In this document: positions 56,219 through 64,000 of the stretch, piece by piece | How the letters are laid out: every line of letters begins with the position of its first letter | How positions within the stretch are numbered: the stretch's first letter is position 1 | Assembly (NCBI RefSeq): GCF_041228105.1 | Contig: NZ_CP166097.1 | Location: 806,001 to 870,000, forward strand | Length of the DNA stretch: 64,000 nt | Reading direction: 5' to 3' | DNA from: Pectobacterium aroidearum | GTDB lineage: Bacteria > Pseudomonadota > Gammaproteobacteria > Enterobacterales > Enterobacteriaceae | Position numbers and translations under genes: made by a program | The notes under the pieces: generated by a model | The model's database searches: none | Told to the model about the DNA's origin: nothing | The model's input: the letters and a program-made list of their open reading frames with translations, nothing else

Positions 56219-57267
56219 TGGCGACACTCAAGGATATTGCCGACCGCGCCGGGGTTTCCATTAGCACGGTTTCCCGCGCGCTGAACGGCACGGCGCCGAT
56301 CAGCGCCAAAGTCAGGCAGCACATCATGGCGATTGCCACCGAGCAGGGTTATCCGCTGCATAAAGTGGCTAAAGCGACCGTTGCGCAGACGGAACCGCTG
56401 CGCCACATTCTGCTGGCGACGCCGCGCAACCTGATGCTGGAGAGCGAGTACAATCTGGTGTCGCTGACGCTGATTAACGCCCTGAAAACGTTGTGTTTGC
56501 AACGTAATATCCAACTGCGTCCGTTTTTGGGGGAGCATGACACCATTAACGAACAGCAGTTGCTGCGCGAGCTTCAAGGCGGAAAAGAGAGCGGCATTCT
56601 GATCGTGAATGACGATCACCCGACGCTGCTGAATGCCGTGGCGGAAAGCGGGATCCCGGCTGTGCTGATCAACGGTGAAGATCCCTCGATGCGCCTGAGC
56701 AGCGTGACGCCCGCCAACCATTATGCGGCGGCGGCGGGAGTGCGTTACCTGATCGAGCAAGGGCATACGCGGATCCTGCACCTGACCTGGACGTCGCGTA
56801 TGACGATCAAACAGCGCGAGCGCGGCTATCGGGATGCGCTCATGCAGGCGGGCATTACGGTCGATGAGGATCTGATCCTTTCGCTGCCGGATTTCCACCC
56901 GCGCACGGCGCGTGATGCGCTATTGCGTTGGCTGACGGCGAACCCTGACAGACTGGGGGTTACCGCGATTTTCTGTGCGGCGGATAATCAGGCCATCGGC
57001 GTGATCGATGCGCTGTATCAGCACGGACTACGGGTGCCGGAAGACATGTCGGTGATGGGAATGGACGACATCCTGCCGTTCGATATGTTGCCGGTTTCAC
57101 TCACCACGGTGCATCTGCCATTTGAAACGATTGCTCGTGCGGCGCTACAGCTGCTGGCGCAGCAAATGACGCCCGCACAGGCGCTCGGTATTGCCCAGCG
57201 CACCGAGTTGGCCGGACAGGTGGTGGTCAGAGAGTCAGTACGGCGGGTGGGAAGTCATACCGGTTGA
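56218..57267 (+). CDS. LacI/GalR-family regulator of the glycan locus
   Basis: 349 residues from ATG 56218. A single HTH (LKDIADRAGVSISTVSRALN) is followed by the hinge and a periplasmic-binding-like sensor domain with GMDDILPFDMLPVSLTTVHLP. It is the last gene of the rightward operon and overlaps the permease stop, so it is autoregulated. The two ATGCAAATTTGCAT palindromes in the divergent promoter are its likely operators. The inducer would be a breakdown product of the imported oligosaccharide. Confidence 0.93.
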   Translation: MATLKDIADRAGVSISTVSRALNGTAPISAKVRQHIMAIATEQGYPLHKVAKATVAQTEPLRHILLATPRNLMLESEYNLVSLTLINALKTLCLQRNIQLRPFLGEHDTINEQQLLRELQGGKESGILIVNDDHPTLLNAVAESGIPAVLINGEDPSMRLSSVTPANHYAAAAGVRYLIEQGHTRILHLTWTSRMTIKQRERGYRDALMQAGITVDEDLILSLPDFHPRTARDALLRWLTANPDRLGVTAIFCAADNQAIGVIDALYQHGLRVPEDMSVMGMDDILPFDMLPVSLTTVHLPFETIARAALQLLAQQMTPAQALGIAQRTELAGQVVVRESVRRVGSHTG

Positions 57268-57299
57268 GCTTACGGGCCGCAATGCGGCTCGAAACCCTT

Positions 57300-58715
57300 T
57301 CATAACCCGATGGCAACGGCCAGTCGATGTACCAACGCCTTCGCCATCGCAGGTTCGGTCACATTAGTGAATCCCATAAGTAGCCCACCGTGTGATGACC
57401 TGCTCATTCGCCAGTCATTCAGCGCCTGAATGGCAAGACCATGAGATTGCGCCGCCGCTGCCAGAGACTGATCGTTGCCACGGGCGGCCAACTTAGCTAA
57501 CACATGAATACCGCCTGCCTGCGGCTGGACGATCAGGTGCGAACCTAATGTCTGGAGCAGCTCATCGACGAGATAGCCGCGGCGAATCGCATACAGTGAC
57601 CGCATTCTGCGCAAATGGCGGGCAAAGTGACCTTGCTCCATGAAAGCCGCCACCGTGGCCTGAGGCAAGATCGAACCGGGGCAGCAAAAGTGATTTGCCG
57701 TATCCTTGAAGCGCTCGATCTGCGGTTCAGGGACAACCAGATAGGCTAAGCGTAGGCCGGGAAACAGCACCTTGCTGAAGGTGCCGGTATAGAGCACGCG
57801 CCCGTCGCGATCCAGACTTTTCAGCGCTGGCAATGGCCGGCCGTGGTAACGGAACTCGCTGTCGTAGTCATCCTCAATGATCCACGATCGGCGGTGGCTG
57901 GCCCATTCCAACAGCTGTAGTCGTCGGGGCAAGGACAACGCCACGCCCATGGGGCTTTGGTGTGTGGGAGTCACTACGGCAAAACGTGCCTCTGCGGCTC
58001 GTTGTTGACCCATGTCCACATTCAGGCCTTCCTCATCCACTGGAACGGGTTCCAGATGCATACCTGCTCGCTCCAAAAACTGGCGCGCAAAGAGATAGCC
58101 GGGATCCTCGAACCATCCACTATCACCGGGTTGCAATAACGTGCGACACACCAGTTCCAGCGCTCCCCGGTAGCCTGCGGTGATGAACACCTGCTCGTAT
58201 GTGCAAGTGATACCGCGCGAGATTCCCAGATAGGTCGCGATGGCGCGGCGAAGTGGTTCATAGCCCGCCGGATCGGGATAGATCATGGCTGCCGTATCCA
58301 AAGTACGTAAGTTGTGTCCGGCAAGGCGCGCCCAGCTCTTGCGGGGAAAGGCATCCAGTGCTGGTAAACCGAGTTGGAAAGGTTGTACTTGAGCTGCCTC
58401 GGTCTGCGGGCGCGTGGGTATTTGAGAAAGGGATGTGGCGATGTGTCCCGACTCGCCCAGATTTTCCAGCCGGGGTGATACGATGGTTCCTGCTGGGCCG
58501 CGTGTCATAAAATAGCCTTCACTGGCCAGCATCTGATAAGCCATTTCGACTGTGCCGCGTGCCAGATTTAGCTCACTGGCGAGGCTGCGCACGGACGGCA
58601 CGCGATCGCCCGGATGAAGTTTTCCGGCGGTAATGGCGTCGCGGTAGCGTCGATACAACTGTAAATAGAGCGGTGCATCGTGTTCTCTGCTTGGCTTCAG
58701 TTGCTGCATGTCCAT
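57300..58715 (-). CDS. MocR-type GntR/aminotransferase-like regulator
   Basis: 471 residues. An N-terminal GntR winged HTH (PSVRSLASELNLARGTVEMAYQML) is joined to a fold-type I aminotransferase domain; the PLP-binding lysine lies in YTGTFSKVLFPGLRLAY. Such proteins use PLP or an amino compound as effector, for example PdxR. It is divergent from a GNAT gene, its likely target. Confidence 0.92.
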   Translation of the reverse strand: MDMQQLKPSREHDAPLYLQLYRRYRDAITAGKLHPGDRVPSVRSLASELNLARGTVEMAYQMLASEGYFMTRGPAGTIVSPRLENLGESGHIATSLSQIPTRPQTEAAQVQPFQLGLPALDAFPRKSWARLAGHNLRTLDTAAMIYPDPAGYEPLRRAIATYLGISRGITCTYEQVFITAGYRGALELVCRTLLQPGDSGWFEDPGYLFARQFLERAGMHLEPVPVDEEGLNVDMGQQRAAEARFAVVTPTHQSPMGVALSLPRRLQLLEWASHRRSWIIEDDYDSEFRYHGRPLPALKSLDRDGRVLYTGTFSKVLFPGLRLAYLVVPEPQIERFKDTANHFCCPGSILPQATVAAFMEQGHFARHLRRMRSLYAIRRGYLVDELLQTLGSHLIVQPQAGGIHVLAKLAARGNDQSLAAAAQSHGLAIQALNDWRMSRSSHGGLLMGFTNVTEPAMAKALVHRLAVAIGL

Positions 58716-58806
58716 CCGTTATGTCCCATTCATTTACTCAATTCTTGCACCTTTTTTATGGGGCATGATTTTCCTAACATACCTGCTCCATTACAAGGAG
58801 ATTGGC

Positions 58807-59244
58807 ATGAGCACCTTTCGATTGAGCCTCATTGACAGCGATCGGGACTACCTGGCTTGCTTCGATGTTATGCGGGAGCTACGGCCTCATCTTCCTGATG
58901 CTGCCGCATTTACTGCGCAGGCACGTCGTCAGGCTGGGCAAGGTTATCGTCTGTTGGCGGCATGGCAGAGCGATCTCGTCATGGGATTGGCGGGCTACCG
59001 CATTCAGGAAAACCTATTGTATGGCCGATTCCTCTATGTTGATGATCTTGTGGTTGCCGTCGCAGCCCGCGATCGGGGGCTCGGCGGCCTGCTGATCGAG
59101 GCAATGCGCGAGGAAGCGCAGCGGCAAGGCTGTGTGCATCTGGTGCTTGATACGGCCCTGAGCAATGCGCTGGCACAACGCTTCTATTTTCGTCAGGGCT
59201 TGCTCGCTAAAGGGCTACATTTCAGCCAGGCGCTATCGGTGTGA
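58807..59244 (+). CDS. GNAT-family N-acetyltransferase
   Basis: 145 residues from ATG 58807 with AAGGAG upstream; the frame opens at 58708, but this start fits the fold. The acetyl-CoA loop is VAARDRGLGGLLIEAM. It follows the divergent MocR regulator, a common pairing, and probably acetylates a small amine. Substrate unknown. Confidence 0.88.
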   Translation: MSTFRLSLIDSDRDYLACFDVMRELRPHLPDAAAFTAQARRQAGQGYRLLAAWQSDLVMGLAGYRIQENLLYGRFLYVDDLVVAVAARDRGLGGLLIEAMREEAQRQGCVHLVLDTALSNALAQRFYFRQGLLAKGLHFSQALSV

Positions 59245-59378
59245 GGGGCCGTGAAACAACGACTTTGCGATCACCTCGGATGGCACGGTCAGGCAACTCC
59301 CGACGGTTGAAACATAGGCTCAGACGCTCTATGCGCTGACTTCTTTTCTCGTTCTTTCATTCTTACTGGAGATCTTCT

Positions 59379-59810
59379 ATGAGTACGCTTCGTTTGCCCT
59401 ACCAAACCCTCTCGCCAGAAGCCTATCAAGGGTTCGGCATTGCCAAGAAAGCGCTGAACAAGAGCAGCCTTGGCAAACCGTTGATCGAATTGGTCTATTT
59501 GCGTGTTTCACAAATTAATGGCTGCGCTTTTTGTCTGGAGATGCATGCGTCGGCTTTGCGTGCAGACGGTGTGCCAAATGCCAAGCTGGACAGCCTGGCG
59601 GGCTGGCGTGTGAGCGCGCAGTTCAATGAACGCGAGCGTGCGGCGCTGGCCTGGACTGAATCGCTTGTGGATGTGGCTCGCAGCCACGCGCCTGATGAAG
59701 ATTTCGAACCGCTGAAGGCGCATTTCAGCGATGCAGAGATCGCCGATCTGAGCTTTGCTGTTGCGCTGATGAGTGCCTTTAATCGGTTGGCGATCGGCAT
59801 GCGCCAATAA
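59379..59810 (+). CDS. Carboxymuconolactone decarboxylase/AhpD-like protein
   Basis: 143 residues of the CMD family. The redox motif CAFCLEMH has Cys49, Cys52 and His56, as in AhpD-type alkylhydroperoxidases. GGAGA precedes the ATG. Together with the GNAT upstream it may answer to the MocR regulator; likely role is peroxide or thiol-linked protection. Confidence 0.9.
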   Translation: MSTLRLPYQTLSPEAYQGFGIAKKALNKSSLGKPLIELVYLRVSQINGCAFCLEMHASALRADGVPNAKLDSLAGWRVSAQFNERERAALAWTESLVDVARSHAPDEDFEPLKAHFSDAEIADLSFAVALMSAFNRLAIGMRQ

Positions 59811-59896
59811 GGTGTGAGTGAAGATCAACGTAGCGGGTTCATTCATGTTGTGCTCAAATCCCTTACTGTGATGGTTTTATGTCTACGGAGGGAGTG

Positions 59897-60511
59897 ATGG
59901 AGATTGAACAGAGAAACTCGGGCGAACATCAAACGGTTATCAATAATGAATCAGGCGTTATTAACGTCAATAATCACCACGGGCAATACACTAATCTGGT
60001 GGGCGAAAACACGGCTCGTATTTATAAGGAAATATCGCATTCTGAGCAGAGTAAGTTCATTGTCAGTTTTGTCGCCGTTTGTTTATTGCCGGGATTGAGT
60101 CTTGTCGCGGATCTTATGCAGATTCATCCCGCAATCAACTTACCGCTGTGGGCGTATGTTGCCGCATTCGGGGTGATATTTGGTGTGGTGCTGGTGGGAT
60201 ATTATGACAATCTCCGCATTTTTGTCGTCGGTGCACCCAATAAAGAGGAATGCAAACAGCTTTATGCCGACAGGTTATTTAGCAGAACTGAGGACGGCTA
60301 TATTGTATTTACCCACACGACAGCATGTATTTATCCAGACTGCTGCGGAAACATCGTGATTGCGACACCTCCAGAGCGATACAACGGAGAATACTCATTT
60401 TTCGGTAAATGCAGCCTGGCTGGCAGGCAGCACTCTTACGGAATTGACTATAACTTCAAAGCGTACCCGATAAAGGTGGATTGGCGGCCGATGCCCAAAT
60501 CTAACCAATAG
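59897..60511 (+). CDS. Unknown protein with two membrane helices
   Basis: 204 residues from ATG 59897 with GGAGGGAG upstream. The N-terminal 35 residues are rich in Asn, Gly and Val (HQTVINNESGVINVNNHHG), a short beta-repeat. Two helices follow (about residues 54-74 and 84-107), then a soluble domain with four cysteines and HTTACIYPDCCGN. Function not recognised. It is convergent with another unknown membrane protein gene. Confidence 0.65.
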   Translation: MEIEQRNSGEHQTVINNESGVINVNNHHGQYTNLVGENTARIYKEISHSEQSKFIVSFVAVCLLPGLSLVADLMQIHPAINLPLWAYVAAFGVIFGVVLVGYYDNLRIFVVGAPNKEECKQLYADRLFSRTEDGYIVFTHTTACIYPDCCGNIVIATPPERYNGEYSFFGKCSLAGRQHSYGIDYNFKAYPIKVDWRPMPKSNQ

Positions 60512-60571
60512 CGCTGTGGTGGTGAGTGTCTGGCGTCGCGATATTGCATGCCAGACACGATTACTGATGTG

Positions 60572-61162
60572 CTATTTCAGTGATAGCAGACGCTCAAGCG
60601 CCGTGACGCGGTAGTCGCGGGCATCGATATAGCCACCGTACCATTCGCTTTCGCTAGGGGAGACGAGCTTCTCGATAAACCAGCGATTTCTCATGATTGA
60701 AACCAGTTCAATAATGGTCATGGCAATGGCATAAGCAAACCAAATCGCAGCGATAACCACGCCAAGATAAAACCACGGCCAGTTGACTGCCATTGTCTGC
60801 TGCACTAATAAGACAACGGCGCAGATCTGAATCAATAACTTCCCCACATAGGCGCGCAGGAAAAATTTCTGCATGCTTTCAGCGCTAAAGAAATATGGGT
60901 TGGTTAATGACGTTCTGGTTTCACGCACCGGGATACCGTGCACATAGACCATCCATTCACTCTTTTCCTTTGGCAAAAAGACGATGCCTTTTTCACTCAG
61001 GCTGTGTAATCGCAGAGAGAGGATGACGGGGTAAACGAGCCCCATGACGAGAAGATAGAAAATGGGGGCGCTGATGCCGACAAGCGCCAGCGCGCCACAG
61101 AGACAAATCGCAAAAAAGATCCTGACGGTGTAGATAAAAAGAGAAGCAGATTGGTAGTTCAT
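60572..61162 (-). CDS. Unknown inner-membrane protein
   Basis: 196 residues from ATG 61162 (GGA upstream). About four helices: two near the N-terminus and two after a soluble loop of about 70 residues. A conserved-looking YVHGIPVRETRTSLTNPYFF lies in the loop. No family recognised. Preceded by an ERIC-like element. Confidence 0.6.
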   Translation of the reverse strand: MNYQSASLFIYTVRIFFAICLCGALALVGISAPIFYLLVMGLVYPVILSLRLHSLSEKGIVFLPKEKSEWMVYVHGIPVRETRTSLTNPYFFSAESMQKFFLRAYVGKLLIQICAVVLLVQQTMAVNWPWFYLGVVIAAIWFAYAIAMTIIELVSIMRNRWFIEKLVSPSESEWYGGYIDARDYRVTALERLLSLK

Positions 61163-61178
61163 TTGAAATCCATTTGTA

Positions 61179-61300
<122 letters not shown>

Positions 61301-61347
61301 ATATACGGTGTTTTCGCCGCATTACTCTACTGCTTATCTTTTTATAG

Positions 61348-61806
61348 TTAAAGCGGCATTCTATATTCTATAACACCCGGTTTTTCTGCTACCCAATCAT
61401 AAAGTCGCTGGGCTGTTTTATTGGTTTCCTGGGTATGCCAATACAGCCGATCGCAGTGTTTTTCCTGCGCTTTTTCTTTCACATATTCAATCAGTTTTTT
61501 GCCAACGTTTTTACCGCGAGCGGTGGGGGCAACGAAAAGATCTTCCAAGTAACAATAAAGGTTTACACCCCAGGTGGAATCGTGAAAAACAAAATGTGCG
61601 AAGCCGATAATGTGTGATCCTTCTCGTGCTACGGCGCAGTGAACGGGAATCTCTGCTTTAAAAAAGCGATCCCAGGTTATTTTAGTGACTTCATCGGTAA
61701 GCTGGACGTTATAGAACGCCTGATAACTTTCCCAATAGGGTAGCCATTGCTCATAATCTTCTGGTTCGACTGAATTAATTATAATTTCCCGATCTGAATT
61801 CATCAT
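61348..61806 (-). CDS. GNAT-family N-acetyltransferase
   Basis: 152 residues from ATG 61806; the ATG three bases later and one at 61818 are alternatives. The acetyl-CoA site is LEDLFVAPTARGKNVGKKLI, followed by LYWHTQETNKTAQRLYD, typical of the diamine/aminoglycoside acetyltransferase branch. Monocistronic; substrate not known. Confidence 0.88.
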   Translation of the reverse strand: MMNSDREIIINSVEPEDYEQWLPYWESYQAFYNVQLTDEVTKITWDRFFKAEIPVHCAVAREGSHIIGFAHFVFHDSTWGVNLYCYLEDLFVAPTARGKNVGKKLIEYVKEKAQEKHCDRLYWHTQETNKTAQRLYDWVAEKPGVIEYRMPL

Positions 61807-62018
61807 TTTTACTCTCATGTTGTCGCGAATATTTTGTGGTTACGAATGGGTGCTGAAAATCAGGCTGCTTTTCATAGCAATAAGATAGCAACGGAATAGC
61901 CGGGTATGCCCCGCCACTTATTGATAGGTAGGCAGACCAATTCGGGGGAGTGAGAGCGGTGTTTGCAGAGGCGCCGCATCGACGCCCCTGATATTTGCGT
62001 GTAATAGACTGCGCGGCG

Positions 62019-63845
62019 TCAGGATTTCTCTGGCGCTGAATGCACGAGCTGGCCTTTGAAATACGTCTTGACCACGCTGGTGCGATGAACCTGTTTGATC
62101 GGTACGTTAAATAAGTGACGATCCAACACGATTAGATCGGCAGATTTACCCAGTTCTACCGATCCCGTTTCTTTTTCGATCCCCATCGCTTTTGCGCTGT
62201 TGATGGTATAGATACGAATTGCTTCAGACAGATCGACGGCCTCTTCGGGAGCCAGTGTGCCGGGTGCGTCACCCAGTGGGTTCTGACGTGTTACCAGCCC
62301 TTCAATGCCAATCCAGGGAGACGGTGTTGGGCCACCTGCGGGCCAGTCAGAACCGCCGGCAACCACTGCGCCAGAACGCAGCAATTTGACCGTGGGGACA
62401 AAATCCTTCATACGTTCTTCGCCAATCGTCACTACGCTGGCGTTTGTCATATCGGACGGGAACCACAGCATCGGCGAGAGGTCGGCAGCTACCCGCAATT
62501 GTGCAAAGCGTGGCATATCTTGTGGTGAGATCAGGTGTGTATGCGCGATTTGATGCATGGGGCCATTTGGCCCATTTATTTTACGTACCTGCTCAACGGC
62601 ATCCAGCGCCAGACGCAGCGAGCCATCTCCCGCAGCATGAAGCTTGGTTGATATGCCTTGTTTATCCAGCTTGGATAAAATTTCTACAACCTGCTCGGTG
62701 GTGTAGTGTGTATCGCCGTGGTAGTGATCGCCATGTGCCTGAGTGGGCAAATAGGGGGCAAGCAGTTTCGCGGTATGGGCTGGCGGGACGCCATCCAAAA
62801 CAAATTTAAAACGATCGGGGAAGAAGTTGGTGGTGCGGTAGACGTCGCGCCGGGCAACCAGCTCCATGCCCGCGGCACCTTCATCCAGAAGCGGGGTAGA
62901 AACGATCGAGCCGATAATGCGTAAAGGCAGGCCTTCTGCCCGGTCAATCTTGCTCCAGATGCGCAAATTCACTTCAGAACTGACCGCTTCCTGTACGCCC
63001 GTGATACCTAACGACACCATCGTTTTTGCGGCACCGCGTCCTGATGTCAGCCGTTGTTCTTCCGTGCGTACTGGAACCAGACTTTGTACATGCTGGAACG
63101 CGGGGAATTCTTGCAACAGACCTGTAGGCTCGCCTGTTTTGGCGTCTTTAACAATAACGCCTCCGGCTGGGCTAACGGACTGGGCGGTGATAGTGGCTAA
63201 ACGCATCGCTTCGCTGTTAATCCAGCGGTTATGGTAGGAATCATCACGCAGAATGACCGGACGCCCGTTACTGACTCTATCCAGTTTCGCCAAGGCTTCA
63301 GCGGTAGACAGCTCCGCCATACGCGGGCTACCCCAGGCAGACCCGATCACCCATTCGCCCGGCCCGGCTTTTTGCGCGCATTCACTGACCTTATTCAGAA
63401 TGTCATCCAGTGAGCTTGTTTGCGCGAAGTTACAGGAGTAAATATCTTCATAGCCGCCGTCTAATGGGTGAGCATGGACGTCATTAATCCCCGGCATTGC
63501 CATGCTGTCCTCAAGATCAACCACCTGTGTTTTCGGACCGATAAATTCCGCGGCCTGTGCATTTGAACCGATGAAAACGTAACGACCATCGCGTACCGCG
63601 ACGGCTTCTGCCCACGGCTGGCCTTGATTAACGGTGTAGATATTGCCGTTACGTAACACTAAATCGGCAGCCGTTGCCGTTTCTGCTGCGATGAGTGTCG
63701 GTGAGGCAAAAAGCAAACCAGAGACGGTTATAGCAAGTGCTGCGAGCCTGAAAGATGCGTTGCCAGAATGGGATGAGGATGTCTTGCTGTCGAGGATGTG
63801 GGATAGCTTTTTGTTATCGGCGCGAAGCGCACTATTTTTTGCCAT
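62019..63845 (-). CDS. Periplasmic amidohydrolase, YtcJ-like (PF07969)
   Basis: 608 residues. A long signal region has its hydrophobic core at about 33-54 after 30 polar residues, ending near LIAAE. The metal-dependent fold shows DVHAHP (His124, His126), HAAGDGSLRLALDAVEQV and GSDWPAG. YtcJ-type enzymes hydrolyse amides or cyclic ureas; the substrate is unknown. GGAGA precedes the ATG. It is the last gene in the window and no partner is adjacent. Confidence 0.85.
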   Translation of the reverse strand: MAKNSALRADNKKLSHILDSKTSSSHSGNASFRLAALAITVSGLLFASPTLIAAETATAADLVLRNGNIYTVNQGQPWAEAVAVRDGRYVFIGSNAQAAEFIGPKTQVVDLEDSMAMPGINDVHAHPLDGGYEDIYSCNFAQTSSLDDILNKVSECAQKAGPGEWVIGSAWGSPRMAELSTAEALAKLDRVSNGRPVILRDDSYHNRWINSEAMRLATITAQSVSPAGGVIVKDAKTGEPTGLLQEFPAFQHVQSLVPVRTEEQRLTSGRGAAKTMVSLGITGVQEAVSSEVNLRIWSKIDRAEGLPLRIIGSIVSTPLLDEGAAGMELVARRDVYRTTNFFPDRFKFVLDGVPPAHTAKLLAPYLPTQAHGDHYHGDTHYTTEQVVEILSKLDKQGISTKLHAAGDGSLRLALDAVEQVRKINGPNGPMHQIAHTHLISPQDMPRFAQLRVAADLSPMLWFPSDMTNASVVTIGEERMKDFVPTVKLLRSGAVVAGGSDWPAGGPTPSPWIGIEGLVTRQNPLGDAPGTLAPEEAVDLSEAIRIYTINSAKAMGIEKETGSVELGKSADLIVLDRHLFNVPIKQVHRTSVVKTYFKGQLVHSAPEKS

Positions 63846-64000
63846 ACGTTATATCTCCATATATAGCGTTTATACCCCGTTGATGGGGCGTTGCTATTTT
63901 TTAGTAGCGATGGAGAAATAACTGTACAGATTGTGCTCTGCTTATCTCGATGAGCACTAAACGCACATCGGGTGATAATTTCTTTAGTTGATTGTTTACC

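Overview
The window looks like chromosome of a plant-associated enterobacterium, most likely a soft-rot species (Pectobacterium or a close relative). The order Enterobacterales is well supported: AcnB, YacL and a FepA-type receptor are close to their E. coli counterparts, an ERIC-like repeat lies near 61.2 kb, and Zur, CRP and FNR sites follow the enterobacterial consensus. The genus is inferred from the general gene content. I saw no tRNA, rRNA, CRISPR array, transposase or prophage genes.

Layout. 0-3.4 kb: a LysR regulator divergent from a serine hydrolase/MFS pair. 3.5-7.1 kb: a secreted alpha/beta hydrolase and two tandem paralogous lipoproteins. 7.2-12.9 kb: an MmgE/PrpD protein, a PchR-like AraC regulator divergent from a FepA-type receptor, and an ArsR-family regulator with a BigR/YgaV-like cysteine pair. 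13.1-18.8 kb: an RtcB-type RNA ligase, a DUF3060 exported protein, acnB and yacL. 18.9-23.1 kb: an UlaA-type PTS with a fructose-6-phosphate aldolase, divergent from a LacI-type regulator that carries two tandem HTH domains. 23.2-31.2 kb: an AT-rich accessory block with a fatty-acid desaturase, an acyl-CoA-oxidase-like enzyme, a paired SMR transporter and choline TMA-lyase with its activase (CutCD). It has no microcompartment genes, and an FNR-like box lies upstream.

31.2-40.7 kb: two divergent acid-sugar operons. One has a BNR sialidase-like protein, YhcH, a DapA/NanA-type aldolase, a solute:sodium symporter, an SDR and an Fe-ADH. The other has a DUF1537 kinase, a PdxA2-like dehydrogenase and a DeoR regulator. 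41.3-44.0 kb: a Zur-controlled zinc ABC transporter, led by an unannotated 36-residue membrane-peptide ORF. 44.15-44.34 kb: a stretch dense in perfect hairpins (structured RNA or repeat).

44.4-57.3 kb: a complete oligosaccharide locus. One arm encodes a binding protein, a truncated kinase-like protein, a GspK-type amino-sugar kinase and a Tat-exported phosphoesterase. The other encodes an unrecognised 820-residue toroid-like protein, a GH105/GH88 hydrolase, an ABC ATPase, two permeases and a LacI regulator. The shared 431-bp promoter holds two identical 14-bp palindromes flanking a perfect CRP site. I infer use of an unsaturated uronate-hexosamine type oligosaccharide. 57.3-64 kb: a MocR regulator, two GNATs, an AhpD-like protein, two unknown membrane proteins and a periplasmic YtcJ-like amidohydrolase.

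Most novel-looking items: the double-HTH LacI protein, the Zur-linked small ORF, the 44-57 kb glycan locus with its promoter, the BMC-less cutCD block beside the acyl oxidase/desaturase pair, and the 44.2-kb structured element.
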